From assembly GCA_937900325.1 (NCBI GenBank), contig CALCEX010000172.1, forward strand, positions 1 through 14,966: 14,966 bases of DNA. The letters are read 5' to 3'. The notes beneath the pieces are model-generated. The model saw only the letters and a list, made by a program, of their open reading frames with translations, was not told the DNA's origin and did not search any database. Shown piece after piece: positions 1 through 8,864 of the stretch. How positions within the stretch are numbered: position 1 is the stretch's first letter; every line of letters starts with the position of its first letter. The position numbers and the translations under genes are program-made. The DNA is from an uncultured Clostridia bacterium. Lineage in GTDB: Bacteria > Bacillota > Clostridia > Christensenellales > CAG-138.

Positions 1-1167
1 ATTGTGCAGCACCTCGTCGTCTATGGTTTTGCCTTCCAGCTTTACCCGGTTAACGGAGCGTGGGTGCATCATGCGGCTGACCTCGCATCTTGCGGATTTC
101 AGCAGTATTATTAACCTCGATACCTTGATGCCGCCGCCCGTGCTTCCTGCGCAGGCGCCCATAAGCATAAGGCAGACTAAGATGCTCCTTGAAAGCTCCG
201 GCCACTTGTCAAAGTCAGCTGTGGAAAAGCCCGCGGTAGAGACTATGCTCGCCACCTGGAACAGCGCCTTGCGTATTATCTCCTCCACTGTGGGATACAT
301 ATTGCGTATATTTACCGCCACTGCTATCACGCTTGCGGCGACTATGCCCAAAAACCAGCGCAGCTCCTCGTTTTTGAATATGGGCTTTATATTTTTCAGC
401 AGTATGAAAAAGTATAAATTGAAGTTTACCGAAAACAGCAGCAGGAATATGCTTATGACGTATTCTGCGTAGGGGCTGTTATACCCCGCTATGCTGGCGT
501 TCTTTACGCTGAAGCCGCCCGTGCCTGCGGTGGCAAAGGTGCTGACCATGGCATCATAAAGCGGCATGCCGCCCGCCAGCAGGAACACGACCTCCAATGC
601 GCTTATGGCCACATAAATGCTGTATAGTATCATGGCGCTCTGCCTGGCCTTGGGCACCAGCTTGCCTACCACGGGGCCGGGAACCTCCGCCCGCATTATA
701 TGCATACTGCGGTCATCTGCAAGGGGCAGCACCGCCATTATGAATACCAGCACTCCCATGCCGCCCACCCAGTTAGTAAAGCTGCGCCAGAACAGCAGCC
801 CATAAGGGCAGCCCTCAACGGCTGTCAGCACAGACGCGCCGGTGGTGGTAAAGCCGGATGCTACCTCAAATACTGCGCTCACATAGTCGGGTATCATCTT
901 TTCTATGGTAAAGGGCAGCGCGCCGAACATGGACAGCAATATCCATGATAAGGAAACGCCTAAAAAGCCCTCCCGCGCGAATATACTGTTGTCCTTTGGC
1001 TTAAAGGACAGCAGCAGCATACCGACTATCAGCAGTATGCCTATGGCAGTACTGAACCCCAGTATGGATTCTCCGTGATACAGGCCTATAAGCATGGACG
1101 GCACCATAAGTACCGCCTCTGTTACCAGCGCAAGGCCAAGTATCCTTCCCAACACGCGATAATTCAT
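1..1167 (-). CDS. trkH: TrkH-type potassium uptake channel subunit (C-terminus beyond window)
   Basis: This is the membrane channel subunit of a Trk/Ktr K+ uptake system, working with the cytoplasmic RCK protein encoded just upstream. The frame is open for 389 codons and runs off the left edge. Three of the four filter-type pore loops of the family are visible: TTTGAS near residues 106-112, TAGTGGFS near 210-218 and STAGFST near 305-315. They are followed by the conserved GSTGGGIK segment near 340-350; the fourth loop and C-terminus lie outside the window. Hydrophobic stretches between them fit the helix-loop-helix repeats of TrkH. The ATG at 1165-1167 was chosen because a purine-rich GAAGGAAAAAGAG/AAAGG stretch precedes it. 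The gene starts 6 bp after the trkA stop, so the two are co-transcribed. Family assignment is firm; choice between TrkH and KtrB naming is less so. Confidence 0.93.
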   Translation of the reverse strand, partial: MNYRVLGRILGLALVTEAVLMVPSMLIGLYHGESILGFSTAIGILLIVGMLLLSFKPKDNSIFAREGFLGVSLSWILLSMFGALPFTIEKMIPDYVSAVFEVASGFTTTGASVLTAVEGCPYGLLFWRSFTNWVGGMGVLVFIMAVLPLADDRSMHIMRAEVPGPVVGKLVPKARQSAMILYSIYVAISALEVVFLLAGGMPLYDAMVSTFATAGTGGFSVKNASIAGYNSPYAEYVISIFLLLFSVNFNLYFFILLKNIKPIFKNEELRWFLGIVAASVIAVAVNIRNMYPTVEEIIRKALFQVASIVSTAGFSTADFDKWPELSRSILVCLMLMGACAGSTGGGIKVSRLIILLKSARCEVSRMMHPRSVNRVKLEGKTIDDEVLHN

Positions 1168-1173
1168 ATGCCT

Positions 1174-2538
1174 TTACTCTTTTTCCTTCAGGATATTATC
1201 CAATTCATGCAGCCCGTTCATTGTGGTTACAACTATTACGGAATCGTGGGCCTTTATTACATCGTCGCCGCCCGGGATTATGCAGACTCCGCCGCGGATT
1301 ATGGCGCCTATGAGCACGTCGTCCTTTATCGGCATATTTTTGAGCGGCACGCCTATGCAGCGTGAGCTTTCCCGCACCCGGAACTCCAGCGCCTCTACCT
1401 TGTTATCCGCCAGCCTGTACAGCATTTCCACATTGCTGCCGGTAGCGTTGGTCATGGCGCGGACGTAGCTTATTATGCGGTTGGCGGCTATTTCCTTGGG
1501 GGTGATCACGCTTTCTATACCCATGGGAGCCAGCATCTCCGCAAGGCGCGCGTTGTTTACCTTGGTGACCACCTTATCCACATTCAGCGAGTTGGCGTAT
1601 ATGGAAAGTATTATGTTTTCCTCATCGATACCGGTAAGGGCTATGAGAGCATCCGTCTTGTCCAGCCCCTCCTCACTCAGCAGCTCGTGATCCGTGCCGT
1701 CGCCATGGAGTATGGTGGCCTTGGGCAGCAGATCGAAAAGCTGATTGCAGCGCTTTTCATCCTTCTCGATTATCTTTACGTGTATTCCCGTCTCTATCAG
1801 CTGGCGGGCGAGGTAATAGGCTATTCTGCCGCCGCCTACCACCATCACGTCCCTGACCTTGCGCTGGAAGGTGCCCACAGTCCTGAAAAAGCTGCTTATC
1901 TCGGCAGGGGCTGCGAGTATGGTAAGCTTATCGCCGCTGCGTATGGTGAAATTGCCCTTGGGTATGAATACCTCATCGCCGCGGCGGGCGGCGCAGATCA
2001 GTATCTTCACCTTGAACTGCCTGTAAAAATCGGATAGCTGCACGCCGTCCAGCGGGCTGTTCTCCTTTACCTTGAACTCTACGAGATCTATCCTGCCCTT
2101 TGCAAAGGGCTCGGCCTTAATGGCGGGCACAAAGCGCATAAGGCGGGATATTTCAGACGCCGCAGATTGCTCGGGATTTACCACCACGGAAAGTCCAAGC
2201 TCCTCCTTCAAAAAGAACATCTGCTGCTGGTATTGCGGGTCGCGAACCCTCGCTATGGTATGCTTCGCGCCCAGCTTCTTGGCTACCATGCAGGCCAGCA
2301 TGTTTATCTCATCGGCGCTGGTGGCCGCTATGAGAAGGTCCGCCTTCTGCACCCCCGCCTCGCTCTGCACCGCATAGCTGACGCCATTGCCCTCTATACA
2401 TATTACATCCAGCTCGTTTGTGGTATTGCGCAGCGTATCAGACCGGTTGTCTATTACCGTAATGTCGTGGCCTTCCTTTGAAAGGCTTGCGGTCAGCGTA
2501 TAGCCCACCTTGCCGTCGCCCACAACTACTATATTCAT
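1174..2538 (-). CDS. trkA: TrkA, RCK-domain regulator of potassium uptake
   Basis: This cytoplasmic, nucleotide-binding gating subunit controls the TrkH channel. At 454 aa it matches full-length TrkA with two RCK units. Each has a Rossmann dinucleotide motif: GDGKVG at residues 7-12 with an acidic residue ending the second strand (D30), and GGGRIA at 235-240 with E258 in the same role. TrkA_C-type ligand-binding domains follow each Rossmann fold (about 145-220 and 370-450). An AGGAAAGGAAG ribosome binding site lies about 6 nt before the ATG. A TTGCCA/TAATAT promoter is seen upstream at 2581-2610, so trkA leads a trkA-trkH operon. Both nucleotide-binding motifs look intact, unlike some TrkA proteins in which the second is degenerate. 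The likely ligand is NAD(H) or a related nucleotide, from family knowledge. Confidence 0.95.
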   Translation of the reverse strand: MNIVVVGDGKVGYTLTASLSKEGHDITVIDNRSDTLRNTTNELDVICIEGNGVSYAVQSEAGVQKADLLIAATSADEINMLACMVAKKLGAKHTIARVRDPQYQQQMFFLKEELGLSVVVNPEQSAASEISRLMRFVPAIKAEPFAKGRIDLVEFKVKENSPLDGVQLSDFYRQFKVKILICAARRGDEVFIPKGNFTIRSGDKLTILAAPAEISSFFRTVGTFQRKVRDVMVVGGGRIAYYLARQLIETGIHVKIIEKDEKRCNQLFDLLPKATILHGDGTDHELLSEEGLDKTDALIALTGIDEENIILSIYANSLNVDKVVTKVNNARLAEMLAPMGIESVITPKEIAANRIISYVRAMTNATGSNVEMLYRLADNKVEALEFRVRESSRCIGVPLKNMPIKDDVLIGAIIRGGVCIIPGGDDVIKAHDSVIVVTTMNGLHELDNILKEKE

Positions 2539-2580
2539 AAAAGCTTCCTTTCCTGCTTTCGCTTACAGCGGTTTGGCTTT

Positions 2581-2610
2581 ATATTATCACCGTGTATGCC
2601 GTAATGGCAA
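2581..2610 (-). promoter_or_regulatory. Predicted sigma-A-type promoter of trkA-trkH
   Basis: On the minus strand TTGCCA (2605-2610) is separated by 18 bp from TAATAT (2581-2586), and TGA precedes the -10 hexamer, giving an extended -10 element. Transcription would start near 2574, leaving about 35 nt of leader before the trkA ATG. It lies between the terminator of the purine operon and trkA, where an independent promoter is expected. Confidence 0.6.
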
Positions 2611-2640
2611 TAAGGCCGCCGTAAATTATTCGCCAAGAAG

Positions 2641-2679
2641 CAATAAATAAAATATTGCCGAAGTTTTTACCCCGGCAAT
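2641..2679 (-). terminator. Intrinsic terminator of the purine/molybdenum hydroxylase operon
   Basis: Read on the minus strand, ATTGCCG (2673-2679) pairs perfectly with CGGCAAT (2654-2660) across a 12-nt loop and is followed by the T-rich stretch ATTTTATTTATT. It begins about 15 nt after the stop codon of the ferredoxin gene. The stem is short (7 bp) and the tail is interrupted by A residues, so efficiency may be moderate. Confidence 0.6.
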
Positions 2680-2694
2680 CGCAAGTCCTTTATA

Positions 2695-3174
2695 TCAGTC
2701 TTTCGGCGTGAGTATGCCACGAAGATCGCGTATTGCCCCGCGGGGGCACTTTACGGCGCACATACCGCAGCTGAGGCAGCGTTCCTCGTCTATCACGGCG
2801 CAGTTGTCTTTTACCCTTATTGCTCCGGCGGTGCAGGCCCTTTCGCATATGCCGCAGCCTATGCAGCTTACCTCGCACTGCCTGCGGGCCTCCGCCCCTT
2901 TATCCCTGTTGGAGCACTTGACGGCTATATTGCAGGCGCTCTGGAGAACTCTGATTATGCCCTGGGTGCAGGCGCGCGCGCACATACCGCAGCCTATGCA
3001 CTTTTCCTCGTCCGCCTCGGCAACGCCGTACCCGTTCAGCGTTATAGCCCCGAATCTGCATGCGTCAACGCAGGCGCCGCAGCCCATGCAGCCGTATTTG
3101 CACTCCCCGGCCCGGCAGCCGCCGTTGCAGGCCACAAAGGCAGCCTTATAGGGGAATTTTTTCTTTATAGCCAT
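2695..3174 (-). CDS. RnfB-like polyferredoxin without membrane anchor
   Basis: This 159-aa soluble iron-sulfur protein contains 23 cysteines. Four classical CxxCxxCxxxC motifs are at C29-C39, C59-C69, C104-C114 and C133-C143, enough for four 4Fe-4S clusters, with extra cysteines at 16, 20, 25, 81, 87, 100 and 125. The layout (ACNGGC start, YGCMGCGAC, a central SNRDKGAEARRQC linker, then two more ferredoxin units) resembles the C-terminal region of RnfB. The N-terminal membrane helix and the cysteine-rich cluster domain of RnfB are absent, and there is no signal peptide. The ATG lies 3 bp after the xdhD-like stop, with GGGAGGAG overlapping the end of that gene, so translation is tightly linked. 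The likely role is as electron carrier for the molybdenum hydroxylase or YgfK; this is inferred from position. The redox partner is unknown. Confidence 0.9.
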   Translation of the reverse strand: MAIKKKFPYKAAFVACNGGCRAGECKYGCMGCGACVDACRFGAITLNGYGVAEADEEKCIGCGMCARACTQGIIRVLQSACNIAVKCSNRDKGAEARRQCEVSCIGCGICERACTAGAIRVKDNCAVIDEERCLSCGMCAVKCPRGAIRDLRGILTPKD

Positions 3175-3177
3175 TTT

Positions 3178-5760
3178 TTACTCCTCCCTCTCATATGGAG
3201 TATTGCAAAGGGGAAGGCTGTACCTGCGCTCCCCATCCAGCCTGTAATAGGCGTCGGCTATGGCGGGCGCGGTAGGTATGGAGGTTATCTCGCCTATGCC
3301 TATGGCTCCGCAGGCCACCTTCAGGCCCGGCTTGTCTATTACCAGCGCCGTTATCCTTGGCAGCTCGTGGGCTCTGAAAAGGCCCAATGAGCCGTATTTC
3401 TCTATGGGCTTGCAGTTACCGTCTATGGGATACCTCTCCCTTAGGGCATATCCCATGGACATCACCACTCCGCCCTCTATCTGCCCTTCGCAGGAGAGGG
3501 GGTTAACGGCCTTGCCTACATCGTGCGCAGCTATCATGTGCTCTATTCGGCCGGTACTTTTATCGAGTATGCAAAGCTGTGTGGCGTATCCGTATGCCAC
3601 GTGCGATACCGGGTTGGGAACGTCCGCGCCCAGCGGGTCGGTCTTTGCGAGATATTCTCCGTAGTACGTCCTTCCCTTCATCTGCCGGAGACTCAGCCCT
3701 GACCGGCGGTCCTCCATGAGCTTCTCGCAGGCCCGGCGGCAGGCTTCGCCCGTTATAAGCGTCTGGCGGGAGCCTGAGGTCGTACCGGAATCCGGCGATA
3801 TCCAGGTGTTGCTCCGCTCGTATACTATATCGTCCCGGTCAAGGTCAGTATTGCTGACCATCATCTGCACAAGCACGGTCCCCAGGCCCTGGCCTATGCA
3901 GGATGCGCCGGAGAATATATGGACCTTTTCATCGTCGCCCACCATGAGCTTTACCCGGCCGGTATCAGGTATACCTACGCCCACGCCCGCGTTTTTCATG
4001 GCGCAGCCAAGGCCCGCGGGCTTACCGGCGGCTATCGCCTCGTCGTAATAGGGCTTTACCGCCTCAAGGGTTTCCACAAGGCCGGTAGACTCATCCACTA
4101 TCTGCCCGTTGGGCAGCACCTGCCCGGGGCGTATGGCGTTGCGGTAACGTATTTCCCAGGGGGTTATGCCTATCTCCTCCGCCATCATGTTGAGAAGGCT
4201 CTCCGTTGCAAAGCAGGTCTGGGTGACGCCGAAGCCGCGGAACGCGCCGGCCGGCGGGTTGTTGGTATAATAGGCGGTACCCTCTATCTCGAAGTTCTGA
4301 TAGTTATACGGGCCCGCGGCATGTGTGCATGCCCTCTCAAGCACCGGGCCGCCCAGCGAAGCAAAAGCGCCGGTATCCGTATATACCTTTGCCTTTACGC
4401 CCTTTATTATGCCGTTTTCGTCGCAGCCCATAGTGAAGTCCATCTCAAAATGATGCCTCTTCGGGTGTATAAGCAGCGACTCTGCCCGGGTGAGCTTTAC
4501 CTTGACGGGGCGTCTGGTAACGTATGTGAGCAGCGCCGCGTGATGCTGCACCGTCATATCCTCCTTGCCGCCGAAGCCGCCGCCTACCAGTGCGTTCTGT
4601 ACCTTTACCTTATCCGTACCCAAAGCCATGCAGCATTCGTGCAGCGTCTGGTGGGCGGACTGATCGGTGGAATATATGAATACATCCCCGTCCTGATCTA
4701 TATAGGACACGGCGCACTCCGGCTCGAGGAAGGCGTGCTCCGTCCACGGCGTTTCAAAATGCCGGCTTATCACGTGCTTTGCCCTGCTTATCTCGCCCTC
4801 CGCGTCGCCCCGGCTTATATGCTTATAAGCGCATATGTTATCCTTTTCCTGGTCAAATACCCTTGGGGCGCCGGCTACGCCCGCCTCCTGAATATTATGT
4901 ATGGCCGGCAGCACCTGGTATTCCACCTTGATGAGCTTCTTTGCCCTTTCAAGGATCTCCCTGCTCTCAGCAGCGACGAGGGCGATAGCGTCGCCCAGAT
5001 AATGCACAAGGCCGCCCACGGGTATAAGCGTGTACTGATCGTGTTTAAGATGGCCTATCTTATTTTCGCCCGGTATATCCTCGGCTGTCAGCACGGCCGC
5101 CACGCCGGGCAGCGTCCTTGCGGCAGAGGTATCTATTGACAGCACGCGGGCGCGGGGATATTTGCTCCGCAGGGCGGAGCCGTAAAGCATTCCCTCCATA
5201 TAATAGTCGTCCGGGTATTTGCCGGTGCCCAGGACCTTTTCCTCAACGTCAATGCGGTGTACGCGGGAGCCTATCTTCCAGTCGTCGTTGGAGGGCTTCG
5301 GTATTACGCCGGTGCGCTTTATCCGGGCCGCCAGCCTGATAGCGTCGATTATCTTGACATAGCCCGTGCAGCGGCAGTAGTTATTGCGTATGGCATAGCG
5401 CATTTCCTCCTCAGTGGGGTCGGGGTTCTTATCCAGCAGCGCCTTTGTACACATCACCATGCCGGGTATGCAGAAGCCGCACTGTACCGCCCCCGCCTCT
5501 CCGTAGGCGAAGGTGTACATTTCCTTTTCCCAGTCGCTCAGGCCCTCTACCGTAACTATATTGCGCCCTTCCAGATTGTCTGTATCCGGCACGCAGGCCT
5601 TGCAGATAACGCCGTCTATTATTACGGTGCAGGCGCCGCATGCGCCCTCGCTGCAACCGTCCTTGACGGAGGTAAGGCCCAGATCGTCCCTGAGAAAGCG
5701 AAGAAGCTTTTTGTTTTCCTCCGCCGTAACGGTCCGCCCATTCACAACAAAAGTGGACAT
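3178..5760 (-). CDS. xdhD: XdhD-like molybdenum hydroxylase (selenium-dependent xanthine dehydrogenase type), fused 2Fe-2S and Mo domains
   Basis: This 860-aa enzyme is predicted to hydroxylate a purine (xanthine/hypoxanthine type) at a molybdopterin cofactor. The N-terminal 150 residues carry both 2Fe-2S clusters: C36-x4-C41-x2-C44-x11-C56, and C94-x2-C97-x31-C129-x-C131. The molybdopterin part starts near residue 165. Family motifs include GGFGGK near 395, GAFRGFG near 507, IGQGLG near 623 and GIGE near 820, whose Glu is the expected catalytic base. There is no FAD domain. The frame extends upstream to 5817, but the ATG at 5760 is preferred: it begins the conserved 2Fe-2S domain and has GAAAGGAAA 5-6 nt before it. 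There is no in-frame UGA, so selenium, if used, would be a labile non-selenocysteine ligand, as described for this group. The substrate is inferred from family and neighbours. Confidence 0.9.
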   Translation of the reverse strand: MSTFVVNGRTVTAEENKKLLRFLRDDLGLTSVKDGCSEGACGACTVIIDGVICKACVPDTDNLEGRNIVTVEGLSDWEKEMYTFAYGEAGAVQCGFCIPGMVMCTKALLDKNPDPTEEEMRYAIRNNYCRCTGYVKIIDAIRLAARIKRTGVIPKPSNDDWKIGSRVHRIDVEEKVLGTGKYPDDYYMEGMLYGSALRSKYPRARVLSIDTSAARTLPGVAAVLTAEDIPGENKIGHLKHDQYTLIPVGGLVHYLGDAIALVAAESREILERAKKLIKVEYQVLPAIHNIQEAGVAGAPRVFDQEKDNICAYKHISRGDAEGEISRAKHVISRHFETPWTEHAFLEPECAVSYIDQDGDVFIYSTDQSAHQTLHECCMALGTDKVKVQNALVGGGFGGKEDMTVQHHAALLTYVTRRPVKVKLTRAESLLIHPKRHHFEMDFTMGCDENGIIKGVKAKVYTDTGAFASLGGPVLERACTHAAGPYNYQNFEIEGTAYYTNNPPAGAFRGFGVTQTCFATESLLNMMAEEIGITPWEIRYRNAIRPGQVLPNGQIVDESTGLVETLEAVKPYYDEAIAAGKPAGLGCAMKNAGVGVGIPDTGRVKLMVGDDEKVHIFSGASCIGQGLGTVLVQMMVSNTDLDRDDIVYERSNTWISPDSGTTSGSRQTLITGEACRRACEKLMEDRRSGLSLRQMKGRTYYGEYLAKTDPLGADVPNPVSHVAYGYATQLCILDKSTGRIEHMIAAHDVGKAVNPLSCEGQIEGGVVMSMGYALRERYPIDGNCKPIEKYGSLGLFRAHELPRITALVIDKPGLKVACGAIGIGEITSIPTAPAIADAYYRLDGERRYSLPLCNTPYEREE

Positions 5761-5821
5761 AAGCGTTTCCTTTCTTTTTTGTCCCTTATCCTTATTTATT
5801 TTATCTCTTAAAAGCAATACT

Positions 5822-5850
5822 CCGGGGGCCCGTATATGCTGGGTCCCCGG
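5822..5850 (-). other. Hairpin in the ygfK-xdhD intergenic gap
   Basis: CCGGGG (5822-5827) pairs with CCCCGG (5845-5850), and CCC/GGG extends the stem beyond a single mismatched position (G/T on the plus strand), leaving a 9-nt loop. In the minus-strand transcript it is followed by AGUAUUGCUUUU rather than a clean U-run, so it is a poor intrinsic terminator. It sits in a 116-bp gap, the widest within the operon. It could be a processing or stability element that sets different levels for ygfK and xdhD; that is inference. Confidence 0.5.
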
Positions 5851-5876
5851 CTTATTTTAAGCAGCGCTATATAAGC

Positions 5877-8834
5877 TTAGCCCAGAAGATAGCCGTGCTC
5901 CTTTATTACGGCGAGCATCAGATCCTCAAGATCGCCCAATCCGGTCTTGCCGTCAAGTGTGTATTCCTTGACCGCTCCGCCAAGGCGCACCTTTACCTTA
6001 AGGCGCTTGGCGCATATAACCATAAAGCCGCTGTTCTCGCTGTCCTCAAAGTCCTTCTCGTTGGCAAAGAGGGTAAACTTATCCTTATAGGGCCTGCCGT
6101 CGGTATAGGGGCAGAAGTGTGCGCAGTTGCCGCACTCGTTGCACATATAATCAACATGCAGTATCTGGCGCATCTCTTTTCCGGGAACCGCTATGGCCAC
6201 GTTTGCCCTGTTGGGGCAGACGGACACGCAGCACTCGCATACGGTGTTGCAGTTGATGCAGCGATCCGCCTCGCACCTGCCGGGCATCTGAAGCTTCATC
6301 TTGCGCAGCAGCGCCTCCTCCTTATCGGGCTTGGCTTCCTCGGGGATATCCGCAACTATCTCGCGGCCGGTAATGTTCTCGATCGTCCACTTGGCGTCAG
6401 CTATGGCGTCGGCTACGGTGGCGGGGCCGCGGCTCGCGTCGCCCACAACATACACATCGCCGTATTTCCTGTTTCCCTTCCTGTAGGCGCCGGCAGCTAT
6501 GCCGTACCTGCCAAGCAGCTCGAGGTCTACCTTCTCTCCTACTGCTGCGATGACGGTATCTGCATCCACCTCAACGGTCTCGCCGGTCTCCACGGGTACG
6601 CGGCGGCCGGAAGCGTCCTTATCGCCCAGCTTCATTTTGCTGCAGACGAGCTTGCCGTTTGCCTGCTTTACAGGGGCCGCCAGCTCCATGAATTCTACGC
6701 CGTCCTCTATCGCCAGCTCCAGTTCCTCCAGATCCGCGGGCATATACCTGCGATTGCGGCGGTATACCAGCGTTACCTTCTCTACGCCCTCGGCCCGCTT
6801 TGCGGCTCGGGCCGCATCCATTGCGGTGTTGCCGCCGCCGACTACCGCCACGTTCCTGCCAAGGTTCAGCTCGCCGCCGTTCTTAAAGGCATACAGGAAG
6901 TCTATAACGTTCATCACGTTGCCCTCTATATCGAGGCGGCCCTTTTTCTCCGCGCCGCAGGCAAGCACTATGTAGTCAAAGCCCATGGCCTTGAGCTCGT
7001 TAAGATCGGGGGCCTCCCTGCCCATCACGAACTCCGCGCCGGTCTTTTCTATGAGCGCCACGTCCTTATCTATGGCGTCGTCGCCGATGCGGAAGCCGGG
7101 GATCACATTGCGCACTATTCCGCCCAGGGTCTCGCGCTTTTCGAATACAGTGGCCTGAAGGCCGTGCTTCTGGGCGTGGTACGCGGCGGCAAGACCTGCG
7201 GGGCCGCCGCCTATGATTGCGACCTTTTCGCCCTCGCGGCTCATCTCGGTTATGGCCAGCAGCTCATCGAAAGCTCCCTCTGCCGCCTGAAGCTTTGTGC
7301 CGCGGATATTCACAGGGCACTCGTAGTTGTTGCGCATACACTTATCCATGCAGTGATGGGCGCAGATGGTGCCGGTAATAAAGGGCAGGGGGTTCTTTGC
7401 GGTTATGACCTGCAGAGCCTCAAGAAACAGGCCCTTGCCGCACAGCTCTATGTATTCGGGTATATCCTGGCCGAAGGGGCAGCCGCTCTTGCAGGGAGCC
7501 CTGAAGCAGTCTATAAGGGGCAGTACCTTGTCCTTGCCCATCTTCCTGTCCGGGGCTTCCTTGATAGGCTTTACATAATGAAGGTTGGTAGGCGCTTCCT
7601 CGGAAAGCCTGGCCACAGCCTTGCAGTTCACGCCGGTGAAGGGCTTGAATTCGCACTCGTCAAGCAGGTTGCCAAGCTGCACCATGCGGCCGTACCCGCC
7701 CGGCTTCAGTATGGTGGTAGCCATGGTTATGGGCCATATGCCCGCCTCAAACAGCTGCTTTATGTTGAAGAAATCCGCGCCGCCGCTGTATGAAAGGCGA
7801 AGCGAGCCATTGAACTCATTTGCAAAGCGGTTGGCCATTTCTATTGTCAGAGGATACAATGCGCGGCCGCTCATGTACATCTCCTCGCTGGGCAGCTCGT
7901 TTGCCTTTACGTCCACCGGGAAGGTATTGGAGAGCTTCAGCCCGAATTCCAGGCCGTTCCTTTCCGCAAGCTCCTTGAGCCTATGGAACATGGGCACCGC
8001 GTCCTTATACTGGAGATCCTCCCGGAAGTGCCTGTCGTCAAATGCGATATAGTCATATCCCATGGAGTCCAGCCTTGAGCGGGCGAACTCATAGCCCAGT
8101 ATGGTAGGATTGCATTTTACGAAGGTATTGAGGTGCTTTTCGGTTATGAGATAGGAAGCTATTGCTTCTATTTCGTTTGGCGGGCAGCCGTGGAGGGTGG
8201 ATACTGTCACGCCGTCGCAGATGCGGGCGGGAGTCTCCCTGATATACTCGTCAAGCTCGGGAAACAGCTCGCAGCCCACCTCTACGCACTCCTTGAAGAT
8301 GGGAGTTTCGGAAGCGTCTTTGATCCCCTCGATGAACTTATCCATCTTTGGCGTCTTTATGCCCGCCAGGTCGTAGCCGACGCTGGCGTTGAACATGAAG
8401 CCGTCCTCGGCGCCCAGTTCGTACAGCCTGCTGATTATGCGTATGGCAAACCATGCCTTGACATACTCGTCAAACGCCTGCGGAACATACAGCTCGGTAG
8501 ACCACTCGCAGTTGTAGCCCTCGTCCTTGGTCCATATGCAGGGGCGGCTGATACAGGCGGCAAGGTCGTCGCCGTCCATCTTCTGTACGGTCTTGAGCTC
8601 GAAAAAGCGCGCGCCCGCATAGTATGCCGCCACTATATTCTGCGCAAGCTGGGTGTTCGGGCCCGCGGCGGGGCCGAAGGGGGTCTCCAGCTTTTCCCTG
8701 AACAGAGGGAGAGTTTTGCCGTTCTTTTTTACATAAGGCGCGTTTACGCCGAATACGGTGCCGAAGTTGTCGTGCTCCTCCTTCATCCAGGTCATAAGCT
8801 GCTTAAAGGGTATGGGAGTCATTCTTTCGCTCAT
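5877..8834 (-). CDS. ygfK: YgfK, FAD/NAD(P)/Fe-S oxidoreductase (putative selenate reductase subunit)
   Basis: This 985-aa cytoplasmic oxidoreductase is found with SsnA and molybdenum hydroxylases and has been tied to selenium metabolism and anaerobic purine/urate breakdown. Residues about 1-420 form a dihydropyrimidine-dehydrogenase-like barrel region (start MSERMTPIPFKQLMTWMKEE). A GltD-type N-terminal Fe-S segment follows, with CKSGCPFG near 446 and CAHHCMDKC near 495. The FAD motif GGGPAG lies near 541, the second nucleotide motif GGGNTA near 667 and the FAD-binding VVGDASRGP near 799. The C-terminus holds ferredoxin-like cysteines at about 855-910 (CINCNTVCECC and CNECGNCAHFC). Its length is close to E. 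coli YgfK (about 1030 aa). A strong AAGGAGGT site lies 5 nt before the ATG. It starts 30 bp after ssnA. It could be the flavin unit that accepts electrons from XdhD. Confidence 0.95.
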   Translation of the reverse strand: MSERMTPIPFKQLMTWMKEEHDNFGTVFGVNAPYVKKNGKTLPLFREKLETPFGPAAGPNTQLAQNIVAAYYAGARFFELKTVQKMDGDDLAACISRPCIWTKDEGYNCEWSTELYVPQAFDEYVKAWFAIRIISRLYELGAEDGFMFNASVGYDLAGIKTPKMDKFIEGIKDASETPIFKECVEVGCELFPELDEYIRETPARICDGVTVSTLHGCPPNEIEAIASYLITEKHLNTFVKCNPTILGYEFARSRLDSMGYDYIAFDDRHFREDLQYKDAVPMFHRLKELAERNGLEFGLKLSNTFPVDVKANELPSEEMYMSGRALYPLTIEMANRFANEFNGSLRLSYSGGADFFNIKQLFEAGIWPITMATTILKPGGYGRMVQLGNLLDECEFKPFTGVNCKAVARLSEEAPTNLHYVKPIKEAPDRKMGKDKVLPLIDCFRAPCKSGCPFGQDIPEYIELCGKGLFLEALQVITAKNPLPFITGTICAHHCMDKCMRNNYECPVNIRGTKLQAAEGAFDELLAITEMSREGEKVAIIGGGPAGLAAAYHAQKHGLQATVFEKRETLGGIVRNVIPGFRIGDDAIDKDVALIEKTGAEFVMGREAPDLNELKAMGFDYIVLACGAEKKGRLDIEGNVMNVIDFLYAFKNGGELNLGRNVAVVGGGNTAMDAARAAKRAEGVEKVTLVYRRNRRYMPADLEELELAIEDGVEFMELAAPVKQANGKLVCSKMKLGDKDASGRRVPVETGETVEVDADTVIAAVGEKVDLELLGRYGIAAGAYRKGNRKYGDVYVVGDASRGPATVADAIADAKWTIENITGREIVADIPEEAKPDKEEALLRKMKLQMPGRCEADRCINCNTVCECCVSVCPNRANVAIAVPGKEMRQILHVDYMCNECGNCAHFCPYTDGRPYKDKFTLFANEKDFEDSENSGFMVICAKRLKVKVRLGGAVKEYTLDGKTGLGDLEDLMLAVIKEHGYLLG

Positions 8835-8864
8835 GGTTTACCTCCTTATGTATTTGTTCTATTT

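Noticed and set aside
3178..5760. A selenocysteine codon in the XdhD-like gene
   Set aside because: There is no in-frame UGA in the gene and no need for a SECIS element; selenium in this enzyme group is described as a labile ligand at the Mo site.
5761..5817. An N-terminal extension of the XdhD-like protein by 19 residues
   Set aside because: The extension is a lysine-rich tail without family support, whereas the ATG at 5760 starts the 2Fe-2S domain and has a good ribosome binding site.
5761..5876. An internal promoter in front of xdhD
   Set aside because: A TAAAAT hexamer is present on the minus strand but no acceptable -35 lies 15-19 bp upstream of it.
5895..7793. A 632-codon open frame on the plus strand, opposite ygfK
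   Set aside because: It is antisense to a clear YgfK protein with intact motifs, has the same biased composition as the other shadow frames, and lacks a ribosome binding site.
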